A stretch of DNA of 62,270 bases from Candidatus Caldatribacterium sp. (GTDB taxonomy: Bacteria > Atribacterota > Atribacteria > Atribacterales > Caldatribacteriaceae): assembly GCA_025060675.1 (NCBI GenBank), contig JANXBI010000045.1:1-62270 (forward strand). Direction: 5' to 3'. The position numbers and the translations under genes are program-made. A model generated the notes under the pieces. That model was not told where the DNA came from. It ran no database searches and was given only the letters and a program-made list of their open reading frames with translations. Positions 43,790 through 52,266 of this stretch are shown in pieces (within the stretch, counting starts at the first letter, position 1; every line of letters begins with the position of its first letter).

Positions 43790-44708
43790 ACGAGGATGGA
43801 CGAAGCTTCCTGGAAGTACGCTTGCAATAGGTTTTTTTGATGGGCTCCACCTTGGTCATCAAAGGGTCCTTGCTGAAGCACATCGTCGAGCCTCATCCTC
43901 TGCTCCGCTTTGTATGGTGACGTTTTACCCTCATCCTCAGCGCTTTCTTTTTCCGCAAGAACCGATGAGATATCTTACCTTGTATAGCGAGAAGTACCTC
44001 CTTTTCTCCCGTTTCTGCCCTGGAGCTTTCATTTCCTTCCTCCGCTTCGGAGATAATTTGCGGAGAATGACGCCTTTGGTTTTTCTTGAAAGGATTACCG
44101 AAACTTTTTGCCCCCAGGTCATCTGTATAGGGGAGAATTTCCGTTTTGGTTTTGAGCGCCAGGGAACCCCTTATGTTCTCAAGACATATCTTGCCTCGCG
44201 TGGTATTGAGGTGGTTGTTCTCTCCTCTTACAAGTGCGAGGGGGAAGTCGTCTCGAGTTCCCGCATCCGGGAATACCTCTCTCAAGGGAAACTTGAGAAG
44301 GTTCGTACGTTCCTTGGTTTCCCTTTTCCTGTCATAGGGAAAGTCCGAAGGGGAAGACAAATTGGAAGGTCGCTGGGCTTCCCTACTCTGAATCTCTATC
44401 CTCCTTCCCGGAAGCTCCTTCCACCCCCTGGGGTCTACATTGGAAACGTCTTTTGGGAAGATCAAATGAACTCGCCATTTCGAGCTCTTGTATATACGGG
44501 AATGCGACCAACATTTCGTGATACGAAACGGCAGGTTGTGGAAGTTTTTGTTCCTTATCAATCCTTTCCTGAATTGTATAATCGTAGGGTTTGTGTGAAC
44601 TTTGAACAGTTTGTGCGGAAAGAGATGGTTTTCCCTTCTGAAAGTGCTCTCCGAACCCAAATTCAGCGCGACGTTGAAGCCTTTTTCCTCTTATCGCAAC
44701 GGGATTGA
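43779..44708 (+). CDS. ribF: Bifunctional riboflavin kinase / FMN adenylyltransferase
   Basis: About 309 residues from ATG 43779; TTG 43764 is an alternative. RibF makes FMN and FAD from riboflavin. The adenylyltransferase half has GFFDGLHLGH (18-27), TFYPHPQRF, GENFRFGF and VVSSSRIREYLSQG. The C-terminal riboflavin kinase half starts PFPVIGKVRRGRQIGRSLGFPTLNL. Both domains appear complete. It has no clear ribosome site, so coupling to truB is likely. Its 3' end overlaps the minus-strand isomerase remnant by 18 bases. Confidence 0.95.
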   Translation: MFLKRGWTKLPGSTLAIGFFDGLHLGHQRVLAEAHRRASSSAPLCMVTFYPHPQRFLFPQEPMRYLTLYSEKYLLFSRFCPGAFISFLRFGDNLRRMTPLVFLERITETFCPQVICIGENFRFGFERQGTPYVLKTYLASRGIEVVVLSSYKCEGEVVSSSRIREYLSQGKLEKVRTFLGFPFPVIGKVRRGRQIGRSLGFPTLNLYPPSRKLLPPPGVYIGNVFWEDQMNSPFRALVYTGMRPTFRDTKRQVVEVFVPYQSFPELYNRRVCVNFEQFVRKEMVFPSESALRTQIQRDVEAFFLLSQRD

Positions 44709-44960
44709 TAGAGCCTCCCGGAGCACACGAATGGTTTTTCGGGCAGCTTCTTGAAAGCTCGGTTTTTGGAGAACTTCTGCAGAAATGAAGCCAGTATATC
44801 CTAAGGCAGTGAGGACTCGGAGGGGTTCTTGAAAATTCAGATGCCCAAACCCTGGCGCCCAGCGGTTGCTGGGCATTCGCATACGTACCAACTCTGTGTA
44901 CTCCCGATAAGGTAGGCGTTTCTCTCTGCATGGGAAAGAGGGGTGTCTTGTTTCATGATG
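44691..44960 (-). pseudogene. C-terminal remnant of a sugar-phosphate isomerase/epimerase (AP-endonuclease-2-like TIM barrel)
   Basis: On the minus strand a frame ending at 44691 reads NRWAPGFGHLNFQEPL, then LGYTGFISAEVL and AARKTIRVLREA, the last strand and helix of xylose isomerase-like TIM-barrel proteins (typical family text: SNRxxPGxGxLDF, GYxGxxSxEVL). Only about 90 residues are recognisable; the preceding 200 or so residues of the barrel are missing upstream. It also collides with the 3' end of ribF. It is the only coding-like content in the 438-base gap before purB. A decayed gene is the simplest explanation. Confidence 0.65.
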
Positions 44961-45087
44961 GTCTGGGTCTTGTCAGTGGAGCTCGAGTTTGTGGGAAAGG
45001 GTGTTTTTGCTTAATTGTGGTAAAGAGAGACTCGTATGCCTATCTTAAGCATTTATCTTCCCCGGTGAGAACCTTGAGAAGAGCGGT

Positions 45088-45118
45088 TTGTGTTTGGTCC
45101 CTCCAATTATGTTAGAAT
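45088..45118 (+). promoter_or_regulatory. Extended -10 promoter of the purine operon
   Basis: TAGAAT at 45113-45118 is preceded by TGT (45110-45112), giving an extended -10 TGn. A weak TTGTGT at 45088-45093 lies 19 bases upstream. The start codon of purB follows 28 bases after the -10, with GAGAGGAGG between. I see no PurR-type operator or guanine riboswitch here. Confidence 0.55.
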
Positions 45119-45146
45119 TTTGCAAGATTTCGAGAGGAGGATAGGT

Positions 45147-46463
45147 GTGATTGAGCGGTATACTCTTCCGAGGATGCAAGCTATCTGGAGTGATGTACAT
45201 CGTTTTGAGATTTGGATACGAATCGAGATGCTTGTGCTGGAGGCTTGGGAAAAGCTCGGTGTTATCCCCAAGGAGGAAGTGGAGAGAATTCGATCGAGAC
45301 TCTCTTTTTCCCCAGAACGGATGAAAGAAATTGAGAAGATTACAAAGCACGATGTGATTGCTTTCCTCACGAGCCTTGCTGAGAACTTGGGGAGAGAGTC
45401 TCGCTTTCTCCATTTTGGGTTGACCTCTTCAGATGTCTTAGATACGGCGAACGCGGTCCTCCTTCGGGAATCCGCAGACCTTCTTCTTGAAGACGTCGAA
45501 AAGGTTCTCAAAGCTATACGAAAGAGGGCATGGGAACACCGGTATACTCTAATGGTCGGAAGGACACATGGAGTCCACGCTGAGCCGACAACCCTTGGTC
45601 TTAAGTTTGCTGTTTGGTATGCGGAGATGCAAAGGAATAAGAGGCGGTTGGAAGAGGCAAAACGGACCATCAGTGTGGGTAAGATCTCGGGAGCAGTGGG
45701 AAACTTTGCAAACGTAGATCCAAGGGTTGAAGCTTATGTGTGCGAACATCTTGGTCTTGATCCGGATCCTGTTTCGACGCAGATTGTACAGAGGGATCGC
45801 TATGCAGAGTTCTTGTGGGTTTTGGCAATGATTGGGGCAAGTCTTGAGAAGTTTGCCCTTGAGATTCGCCATCTCCAAAGGACTGAGGTTCGGGAGGTAG
45901 AAGAGGGTTTCTCGCCAGGGCAAAAAGGTTCTTCTGCCATGCCTCACAAGAAAAATCCAATTACTGCTGAGCAGATTTGTGGTCTTAGCCGGCTCCTACG
46001 AGGCAATCTCCTTGTAGCCTTAGAGAATATCCCGCTCTGGCATGAGCGGGATATTTCCCACTCCTCGGCGGAACGCGTTATTCTTCCTGATTCGTGCATT
46101 CTTGCCGACTACTTGCTTAACACTTTTGCTCGACTCCTTGAGGAACTCATCATTTATCCTGATGCAATGCGAAAGAATCTCGAAAGAAGCCGTGGCTTGG
46201 TCTTCTCTGAACGAGTGCTCCTTGGGCTTGTGGGGAAAGGGTTGACCCGGGAGGAAGCGTATACCATTGTCCAGCGTTGTGCTTTACGGGTGTGGGATGA
46301 TGAGCAATTGACGTTCCTTGAGGCGCTTTCTCAAGATCCTGAGGTACGTCGGTACTTTTCTCGGGAAGACTTATCCGCGCTTTTCGATTACGAGTATTAC
46401 CTGAAGCATGTGGACACCATTATGAAACGGGTGGGGATTTGGGAGGAAGAGGAAAGTGTGTGA
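45147..46463 (+). CDS. purB: Adenylosuccinate lyase
   Basis: 438 residues from GTG 45147, six bases after GAGGAGG. PurB cleaves SAICAR to AICAR and adenylosuccinate to AMP, releasing fumarate. The N terminus IERYTLPRMQAIWSDVHRF and the fumarase-superfamily signature GSSAMPHKKNP are present, as are HFGLTSSDVLDTANA and GRTHGVHAEPTTLGLK with catalytic His residues. The open frame extends further upstream, but that part contains the promoter. The gene is first in a run purB-purM-purN-purD with tight overlaps. Confidence 0.97.
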   Translation: MIERYTLPRMQAIWSDVHRFEIWIRIEMLVLEAWEKLGVIPKEEVERIRSRLSFSPERMKEIEKITKHDVIAFLTSLAENLGRESRFLHFGLTSSDVLDTANAVLLRESADLLLEDVEKVLKAIRKRAWEHRYTLMVGRTHGVHAEPTTLGLKFAVWYAEMQRNKRRLEEAKRTISVGKISGAVGNFANVDPRVEAYVCEHLGLDPDPVSTQIVQRDRYAEFLWVLAMIGASLEKFALEIRHLQRTEVREVEEGFSPGQKGSSAMPHKKNPITAEQICGLSRLLRGNLLVALENIPLWHERDISHSSAERVILPDSCILADYLLNTFARLLEELIIYPDAMRKNLERSRGLVFSERVLLGLVGKGLTREEAYTIVQRCALRVWDDEQLTFLEALSQDPEVRRYFSREDLSALFDYEYYLKHVDTIMKRVGIWEEEESV

Positions 46464-47478
46464 AAGATGGACCTATCAAAGGGCAGGTGTCGACATTGAT
46501 CGAGCGGCTGAAGTTATCGAGCGTCTGAAACAAAGAGCCTTAAGGACCAGTCGTCCAGAGGTGAGAGAGGGAATCGGGGGTTTTGCGGGGATTTTCCGTG
46601 TAACTGAGCGATGGCAGAAACCTTGTCTTGTTGCGGGAAGTGATGGTGTAGGGACAAAGTTGAAGATAGCCTCAAAACTCTGCCGTCATGACACTGTAGG
46701 TGTTGACCTTGTAGCAATGTGTGTAAATGACATACTTTGTGTTGGGGCAGAACCGATGTTTTTCCTTGATTACTTTGCCTGTGGACGCCTCGAACCTTCG
46801 GTTTTTGAGGCTGTGTTGTCAGGAGTTATTCGAGGGTGCGAAGAGGCAGGGTGTGTTTTGCTCGGAGGAGAAACAGCAGAAATGCCTGATATGTATGCTG
46901 ATGGTGAGTATGACCTTGCTGGGTTTGCTGTGGGCATTGTGGAAGAGGAAAAAATCGTTGATGGAAAGACAATTGTTCCTGGGGATATTCTCATTGGCCT
47001 TGCTTCTTCAGGCCTTCATAGCAACGGCTTCTCATTGGTACGAAAGGTTCTCGAGTATGCTCGCGTCCCTTTCGACGCAGATATTGAAGGGAAAAATCTT
47101 GCGGAAGAACTTCTTCGTCCTACAAGAATCTATGTCCGGAGTGTTCTCCCGCTCCTCGAGCGGGTTCGTGTGAAAGGTATGGTTCACGTCACTGGTGGAG
47201 GGATTGTGGAGAATCTTCCCAGGATCCTCCCAAACTCTTGTCGGGCTTATATTCGTAAAGAAGCGATCCCTACTCCCTGGATTTTCCGTTTCATTCAGGA
47301 GAGAGGAAATATTCCCGAAGAGGAGATGTGGCGAGTCTTTAACATGGGGGTGGGATTCGTGCTCGTCGTTCCTCAAGAGGATGTAGAAACGGCGCTTCGC
47401 TTGCTTGCTCACTGTGGGGAAAAGGCTTTTGTCCTTGGTGAAATTGTTCCTGGAGAGAAAGGAGTGGCCTTGGGGTGA
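46456..47478 (+). CDS. purM: Phosphoribosylformylglycinamidine cyclo-ligase (AIR synthetase)
   Basis: 340 residues. PurM closes the imidazole ring of purines, turning FGAM into AIR with ATP. Typical blocks are TYQRAGVDIDRAAEVIERLK, GSDGVGTKLKIA, VAMCVNDILCVGAEPMFFLDY, GGETAEMPDMY and GIGLASSGLHSNGFSLVR-like LIGLASSGLHSNGFSL. It starts at GTG 46456 and overlaps purB by eight bases; GGAGGAAGAGG lies ahead. No truncation is visible. Confidence 0.97.
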   Translation: MCERWTYQRAGVDIDRAAEVIERLKQRALRTSRPEVREGIGGFAGIFRVTERWQKPCLVAGSDGVGTKLKIASKLCRHDTVGVDLVAMCVNDILCVGAEPMFFLDYFACGRLEPSVFEAVLSGVIRGCEEAGCVLLGGETAEMPDMYADGEYDLAGFAVGIVEEEKIVDGKTIVPGDILIGLASSGLHSNGFSLVRKVLEYARVPFDADIEGKNLAEELLRPTRIYVRSVLPLLERVRVKGMVHVTGGGIVENLPRILPNSCRAYIRKEAIPTPWIFRFIQERGNIPEEEMWRVFNMGVGFVLVVPQEDVETALRLLAHCGEKAFVLGEIVPGEKGVALG

Positions 47479-48098
47479 AGAAAATCGTTGTTCTTGTCTC
47501 AGGGAGGGGAACCAATCTCCAAGCGCTCATTAACGCTTCACGAAGTGGGTTCATTCCTGGAGAGATTCGCCTTGTGATCAGTGATAATCCGCAGGCTCAG
47601 GCCCTGCGTCGCGCTCAGGAGGCAGGAATTCCCACCCTTGTCCTTGACTACCAGTCCTTCCCCAACAAGCGAGCTTATGAAGCGGCGCTTCTCGAAGCAC
47701 TTGAGCGAGAGAATCCTGATCTTATTTGTCTTGCAGGATACATGCGTATCGTTGGCAAAGAGATCGTGCAACGTTTCCGTAATCGAATCATGAATATCCA
47801 TCCTTCGCTTCTTCCTGCTTTTCCTGGACTTGAGGCACAAAGACAGGCTGTAGAGTACGGAGTCAAAGTCAGTGGATGCACCGTTCACTTTGTGGATGAG
47901 GGGATGGATACGGGGCCGATTATTTTGCAGGCTACTTGTCCTGTCTTTGACGATGATACTCCTGAAACACTTGCTGAGCGAATCCTGAAATATGAGCACC
48001 AGATTTATCCCCAGGCGGTAAAGCTCTTTCTTGAGGGGAAACTTGAGGTTTGCGGAAGGAAAGTCTTTATTAGGAGGGATTGCGAAGGATGCGTGTGA
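47475..48098 (+). CDS. purN: Phosphoribosylglycinamide formyltransferase
   Basis: 207 residues. PurN transfers a formyl group from 10-formyl-THF to GAR. It begins KKIVVLVSGRGTNLQALI; the catalytic residues are N107 and H109 (MNIHPSLLPAFPG) and D145 (VDEGMDTGPI), matching E. coli N106, H108 and D144. GTG 47475 overlaps the purM stop by four bases. It continues directly into purD. Confidence 0.97.
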   Translation: MKKIVVLVSGRGTNLQALINASRSGFIPGEIRLVISDNPQAQALRRAQEAGIPTLVLDYQSFPNKRAYEAALLEALERENPDLICLAGYMRIVGKEIVQRFRNRIMNIHPSLLPAFPGLEAQRQAVEYGVKVSGCTVHFVDEGMDTGPIILQATCPVFDDDTPETLAERILKYEHQIYPQAVKLFLEGKLEVCGRKVFIRRDCEGCV

Positions 48099-49378
48099 TG
48101 GTTGTGGGGAGCGGTGGTAGGGAACACTGCATCGCTTGGAAGATCGCCCAAAGCCCTGAAGTAACAGAGGTGTTTTGTGTTCCGGGTAACGGAGGTATGG
48201 AGCTTGTTGGAACATGTGTCCCTCTTTCTTCATTTACAGAGATGCTTGATTTTGTTGAGGAGAAGAATGTGGATTTTGTCATTGTTGGTCCTGAAGCGCC
48301 TCTTGCGGCGGGAATTGTTGACTCTTTTTGTGCTAGGAGACGAGCCATCATTGGCCCTGATAAACGAGGTGCCCTTCTTGAATCAAGCAAAGTCTTTGCA
48401 AAAGAGTTTATGAGGCGGTACGGTATCCCTACTGCTCCTTTTTCCGTTTTCGATAACCCCAGGGAAGCTCTTGAAGCGCTAAGGCGGAGAAGAGATTTCC
48501 CTGTGGTTGTAAAGGCTGATGGGCTCGCATCAGGGAAAGGAGTTTATGTTGCTCAGGATTTTGAAGAAGCATCATTTGCTGTTCAAGAGCTCATGGTAGA
48601 GAAGAAGTTTGGTTCTTCGGGAGAAAGAATAGTAGTGGAAGATTTTTTAGAGGGCGAAGAGGCAACTGTCATGGTCCTCTTCGATGGGCGATCGTATCTT
48701 TTCTTACCTTCCTCTCAGGACCACAAGAAGGTTGGGGAGGGAGACATTGGTCCGAACACGGGGGGAATGGGAGCATATTCTCCAGCTCCGATCGTCGACG
48801 ATATGGTGCTTCAGAGGATTGAAAAAGAAATTCTCGTTCCATTCCTTGAAGGCGTAGAGCGGGAGAATCTCTACTATCGAGGGGTTCTTTATCTTGGATT
48901 GATGATTGGGAAAGACAAAACTCCCTGGGTTCTTGAATTCAACGTTCGTCTAGGTGATCCGGAAGCTCAAGTTGTTCTTCCTCGGATAGAAAATGATTGG
49001 CTGGAGGTATGCTTTGCTCTCTGGGAGGGCAGACTTCACGAAGTTCGTCTTAAGGTCCTGGAGGAACCAATGCTTGGAGTCGTTCTTGCAAGCCAGGGGT
49101 ATCCTGGGCATTTTGAGCGAGGGAAACGTATTGAAGGGCTTGAGCACTTTACGAACACTCCGGGGGATAAGGTGCTTCTCTTCCATGCAGGTACTCTCCG
49201 AAGAGACAATGAGTGGTATACTAATGGTGGTCGAGTACTGAATGTCTGTGCCTTTGGGAAGGATTTTAAAGAAGCCTATCACTATGCTTACAAAGCTGTG
49301 TCCTGTATTCATTTTGAGGGTATGTACTATCGGAGAGACATTGGTTTTCGAGTATTGCAGAAAAAGGGACCCTCGTGA
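48089..49378 (+). CDS. purD: Phosphoribosylamine-glycine ligase
   Basis: 429 residues from ATG 48089, ten bases after AGGAGGG and giving the family start MRVMVVGSGGREHCIAWKI; TTG 48080 would lie too close to that site. PurD joins glycine to phosphoribosylamine, consuming ATP. The ATP-grasp fold shows KADGLASGKGVYVA, EEATVMVLFDG and LEFNVRLGDPEAQ. Its stop codon is within the loop of the terminator that follows. purH, often between purN and purD, is not here. Confidence 0.97.
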   Translation: MRVMVVGSGGREHCIAWKIAQSPEVTEVFCVPGNGGMELVGTCVPLSSFTEMLDFVEEKNVDFVIVGPEAPLAAGIVDSFCARRRAIIGPDKRGALLESSKVFAKEFMRRYGIPTAPFSVFDNPREALEALRRRRDFPVVVKADGLASGKGVYVAQDFEEASFAVQELMVEKKFGSSGERIVVEDFLEGEEATVMVLFDGRSYLFLPSSQDHKKVGEGDIGPNTGGMGAYSPAPIVDDMVLQRIEKEILVPFLEGVERENLYYRGVLYLGLMIGKDKTPWVLEFNVRLGDPEAQVVLPRIENDWLEVCFALWEGRLHEVRLKVLEEPMLGVVLASQGYPGHFERGKRIEGLEHFTNTPGDKVLLFHAGTLRRDNEWYTNGGRVLNVCAFGKDFKEAYHYAYKAVSCIHFEGMYYRRDIGFRVLQKKGPS

Positions 49379-49390
49379 GAGGGTCCCTTT
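49363..49390. terminator. Bidirectional terminator between purD and the radical SAM gene
   Basis: AAAGGGACCCTC, loop GTGA and GAGGGTCCCTTT form a perfect 12-bp stem with a GNRA-type tetraloop. Five A residues on the left give a T-run for minus-strand transcripts, so it should stop the radical SAM transcript well. In the plus direction only TTT follows the stem. The purD stop codon TGA sits in the loop. Confidence 0.85.
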
Positions 49391-49392
49391 CC

Positions 49393-50841
49393 CTACACTC
49401 GGATTTCTTCTTTCTTGCGGTGCTTTTCTGCCTCCTCTTGGAGTTTTCGAAGGTACTCCTGTCGCTCGCTTTTGTAGTCCTTGTAGTAGATAGTGCCCTT
49501 GTAATCCCGTTCCCAGATTTCATCGGCAAGCTTCTTGAAGGCCTGGGCGTATGCGTCAACCTCGTCCTTCAAAGTTGTGATGAGGCTCTCTGCACCTTCA
49601 TGACTTGGTCGAGCTCCATACTTTTCCACGACTTCCCGAAGAACCTCGGGAACATCGATGAGCATACAGGGTCGCATAAGATTGTTGTCATAAGGCTGGC
49701 GTTCCTGGATGGCCCGGAAGAAGGGGGAGGCGATGACCTCTTTGAGAGATTTGTTCCTGATGTTGTCGACGGTAAAATGACAGAAGACGCAAGGCTCAAC
49801 ATCACCCATGTTGTTAATGTGGAAGTACCTCCGTCCACCGGCAATACATCCACCAACGTAAGGACCGTCGTTCCAGAAGTCTCCAATGAAGATCGGTTTT
49901 TCGTAGCGGAGGCGATGCACCTGGTTGCGAAGGTAAATTCGTTGTTCCGGTGTGGGCATAAGACTTGTATCCGGTTTCTTCCCTACAGGGACATAGGTGA
50001 AGTACCAGCCAAAACTGCATCCCTTGTTGATGAGAAAATCCATAAACTCATCGCTCGAAACAAGCTCAGTGTTGTACCGTGTGGCGGTGATGGAGAAGCC
50101 AAAAAGAACTCCTTCATCCCGAAGTGCCTCCATAGCTTGCATAATCTTTTTAAAAGTTCCTTTGCCGCGGCGTGCATCAGTCTCTTCTTCGTAACCCTCG
50201 ACACTTATAGCAGGGTAAACATTTCCCATACGAGCCAAACGTTTGGCCATCTCCCGATCGATGAGCGTTCCATTTGTATAAACTTGGAAACAAATATCAC
50301 TATGCTTTTCAAATAAGTCCAGGTGTTCCTCGCGGATGAAAGGCTCACCGCCAGAGATCGTCAAAAAGTGCATGCCCATTTCTTTTGCTTCGCTAAAAAT
50401 CCGGTCAAGGAGCTCTATTGGCATGTCACTCTCTTTCCGGTACTGACCAGCGTAGCACCCATAACAGTTAAGATTGCACCGCATAGTAGGGCTGACGACA
50501 AAGAAGAACGGCACTTGGCAACCAAGTTCTTTCTCGAGTTTCTGCCGCTTTGGAACTCCAAGGAGGATACTTTTGACGATGAGATTCACCATGAGCTTTT
50601 CTCGGACGTTAGGGTGAGTTTCTTGAAGTACTCGCCGGGCGAGAACAATCTGAGGGCGTTTTTCCTCGAACATTTGGCGAAGCCCCCGAATCTGGTCTCG
50701 ATAGTACTCTATGGGGGTAAGTTTTTCTGCGAGGTACGTAAGTTTGACAATTGTTTCGTCAGAAACGTTCCGCAGCGAGTTCACAATGAGTTTCACCACT
50801 TGCTCGGTAGTGAATGCTTTGATGGATTCGAGGTAGCTCAT
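49393..50841 (-). CDS. Radical SAM protein with SPASM-like C-terminal cysteines
   Basis: 482 residues. A helical N-terminal domain (1-110) precedes the radical SAM core: C122-x3-C126-x2-C129 (RCNLNCYGCYAG) binds the [4Fe-4S] cluster, GGEPFIREE is the SAM-binding motif. A cysteine-containing C-terminal part (GGCIAGGRRYFHINNMGDVEPCVFCHF, quoted in pieces: GGCIAGG and VEPCVFCHF) suggests an auxiliary cluster, and a basic coiled tail follows. Related proteins are widespread in anaerobes, often annotated only as radical SAM. No peptide precursor gene is near, so peptide modification is not supported by context. An extended -10 lies directly upstream with GGGAGGGAGG before the ATG. Function unknown. 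Confidence 0.88.
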   Translation of the reverse strand: MSYLESIKAFTTEQVVKLIVNSLRNVSDETIVKLTYLAEKLTPIEYYRDQIRGLRQMFEEKRPQIVLARRVLQETHPNVREKLMVNLIVKSILLGVPKRQKLEKELGCQVPFFFVVSPTMRCNLNCYGCYAGQYRKESDMPIELLDRIFSEAKEMGMHFLTISGGEPFIREEHLDLFEKHSDICFQVYTNGTLIDREMAKRLARMGNVYPAISVEGYEEETDARRGKGTFKKIMQAMEALRDEGVLFGFSITATRYNTELVSSDEFMDFLINKGCSFGWYFTYVPVGKKPDTSLMPTPEQRIYLRNQVHRLRYEKPIFIGDFWNDGPYVGGCIAGGRRYFHINNMGDVEPCVFCHFTVDNIRNKSLKEVIASPFFRAIQERQPYDNNLMRPCMLIDVPEVLREVVEKYGARPSHEGAESLITTLKDEVDAYAQAFKKLADEIWERDYKGTIYYKDYKSERQEYLRKLQEEAEKHRKKEEIRV

Positions 50842-50873
50842 GTACCTCCCTCCCTTTTCAGTATTTCGTTGCT

Positions 50874-50882
50874 ATTATATCA
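50874..50882 (-). promoter_or_regulatory. Extended -10 promoter for the radical SAM gene
   Basis: On the minus strand TGATATAAT (TGn followed by a perfect TATAAT) lies at the very end of the uracil-DNA glycosylase gene, 32 bases before the radical SAM ATG, with a strong GGGAGGGAGG between. No good -35 is visible, which extended -10 promoters do not need. Confidence 0.65.
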
Positions 50883-51497
50883 CATTCGTCGGGTGCTCTC
50901 CCGAAGGAGATCATACACCCGTTTCACTTCCTGAATGTCAAGCCAAGTGAGGTGTTTGGGAGAGCCAGGAGCCCTCGATTCATGACGCAAAAGGAAGCTT
51001 GGATGGAACATAGGAAAAATCCGCTTTCCACCACGCCAGTCAAACCACTGTCCTCGGAGTTTGCTCATGGGCTCTTTGGTATTGAGGAGGTATCCGGTGG
51101 AGACGCTTCCTAGGGTAACAATAATGGAAGGATTGACAATCGCAATCTGGGCTTCAAGGTACGGAAAGCACGTTTCGACCTCCTCAAGGGTAGGAGTTCT
51201 GTTCCCAGGCGGACGACACTTCACCATATTGGCTATGTAAACTTCTTCCCGCTGGATGCCCACGGAAAGGAGGATTTTTGTCAGAAGCTGTCCCGCTTTC
51301 CCCACGAAAGGTCTCCCGGTACGGTCTTCATCCTCGCCTGGTGCTTCACCAACAAACATGACAAGAGCGTCTGCGTTTCCTTCGCCGAAAACGACTTGGG
51401 TTCTGCTCTTTGCAAGAGGGCAAAGCGTACATTTCTCAACCTCTTTTTTGATTTCTTCAAGAAGTGTTTCCTTTTTTTGCAAAATCGACCGAGACAC
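50880..51497 (-). CDS. Type-4 (thermostable, Fe-S) uracil-DNA glycosylase
   Basis: 205 residues. It removes uracil arising from cytosine deamination, which is a particular threat in hot environments. Motif 1 is GEAPGEDEDRTGRPFVG and motif 2 is HPSFLLR. Cluster cysteines are C23, C26 (CTLC), C94 (VKCRPPGNRTP) and C110 (ETCFPYL); the spacing fits the four ligands in Thermus family-4 enzymes. Start is GTG 51497. The family is common in thermophiles and archaea. The neighbouring metallophosphoesterase starts upstream on the same strand and only six bases separate the genes. Confidence 0.95.
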   Translation of the reverse strand: MSRSILQKKETLLEEIKKEVEKCTLCPLAKSRTQVVFGEGNADALVMFVGEAPGEDEDRTGRPFVGKAGQLLTKILLSVGIQREEVYIANMVKCRPPGNRTPTLEEVETCFPYLEAQIAIVNPSIIVTLGSVSTGYLLNTKEPMSKLRGQWFDWRGGKRIFPMFHPSFLLRHESRAPGSPKHLTWLDIQEVKRVYDLLRESTRRM

Positions 51498-51503
51498 ACT
51501 GCA

Positions 51504-52148
51504 TCACCGACGGAACCCTTTTTCCATTGTACCACACACGTTTTCGGGGATTTCAATGACTTGGTATCCGTAACAGTTCACGACCCAGGTTTGGAAAAGT
51601 CTAGTGACGGGGTTTTCGTTGGTATTGTACAGATGGACATGTCCATGAAGGTGATACTTTGGATTGTATTTCCGGAGAAGATGCGTGAAAGTGGTGAATC
51701 CTCGATGAGGAAGATCATGTCCTTCATGAGCTCCTCGAGGGGGAGCATGAGTAACAAGAACATCAAGATACCTTCCGTATCTGATACGTGCCCAATAAAG
51801 CTTTGGGAGCAGGCGAAGGTACTTCCAATACATTTCCCGTTCCGTATACTGGTGTGCGCGTCCATTGTACCAGTGACATCCCTCGAGACCAGCAAAGAGG
51901 ACGCCTCGGTAGTAGACGACCGTTTCATCGAGGTTTGTTCCTCCTGCCAGGCATTCTCTTCCTGAGGGGGCGTCATGATTCCCATGGACGAAAAAAAGTG
52001 GTACATTGAGCGTGGAAACGACAAAATCGAGGTAATACTCTGGGAGATCACCGCAGGAGACGACACAGTCAACGTCTCCAAAGCGCTCTTTACAAAAGGA
52101 ACTGTAAATTCGAGGGTCTACCCGGTCGCTTAACGCAAGGATTCTCAT
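51504..52148 (-). CDS. Calcineurin-like metallophosphoesterase
   Basis: 214 residues from ATG 52148, with GGGGGAAAG upstream; the frame extends 50 codons further, across the divergent promoter region. Motifs: SDRVD at the N terminus (the first Asp-x-His motif has Val in place of His), SCGDLP, HGNHD, THAPPRGAHEG and LHGHVHLYN. The rest of the active site looks complete, and the subfamily with DxV at motif I is widespread but unassigned. It may hydrolyse a phosphodiester; the substrate is not known. It is probably cotranscribed with the glycosylase. Confidence 0.87.
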   Translation of the reverse strand: MRILALSDRVDPRIYSSFCKERFGDVDCVVSCGDLPEYYLDFVVSTLNVPLFFVHGNHDAPSGRECLAGGTNLDETVVYYRGVLFAGLEGCHWYNGRAHQYTEREMYWKYLRLLPKLYWARIRYGRYLDVLVTHAPPRGAHEGHDLPHRGFTTFTHLLRKYNPKYHLHGHVHLYNTNENPVTRLFQTWVVNCYGYQVIEIPENVCGTMEKGFRR

Positions 52149-52157
52149 CTTTCCCCC

Positions 52158-52181
52158 ATTATACCCATTTTGCGTTATAAT
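52158..52181. promoter_or_regulatory. Back-to-back divergent -10 elements
   Basis: TATAAT occurs on the minus strand at 52163-52158 (for the metallophosphoesterase) and on the plus strand at 52176-52181 (for the R3H ATPase gene), only 12 bases apart. Each -35 would fall on or just past the other -10, so RNA polymerase could not occupy both at once. No clear -35 hexamers are seen. Confidence 0.5.
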
Positions 52182-52266
52182 AGGGAAGCTCGCTTTGGAA
52201 ATAAAAGGGACGTTTTCCAGGTTTTCCACATGGAGGAGTAAAAAGCTGAGGAGGAATCGGATAGCG

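Noticed and set aside
43893..44931. Minus-strand frames of 255 and 182 codons opposite ribF
   Set aside because: No domain content, and the opposite strand encodes complete RibF. Only the third minus frame at 44691-44960 gives isomerase-like text.
45090..45146. Upstream extension of purB to 45090
   Set aside because: It contains the extended -10 and the ribosome site. The family start matches GTG 45147.
49375..50316. Plus-strand frame of 313 codons opposite the radical SAM gene
   Set aside because: It is a shadow of the radical SAM gene, which has intact CxxxCxxC and GGEP motifs. The frame overlaps the terminator and has no recognisable domain.
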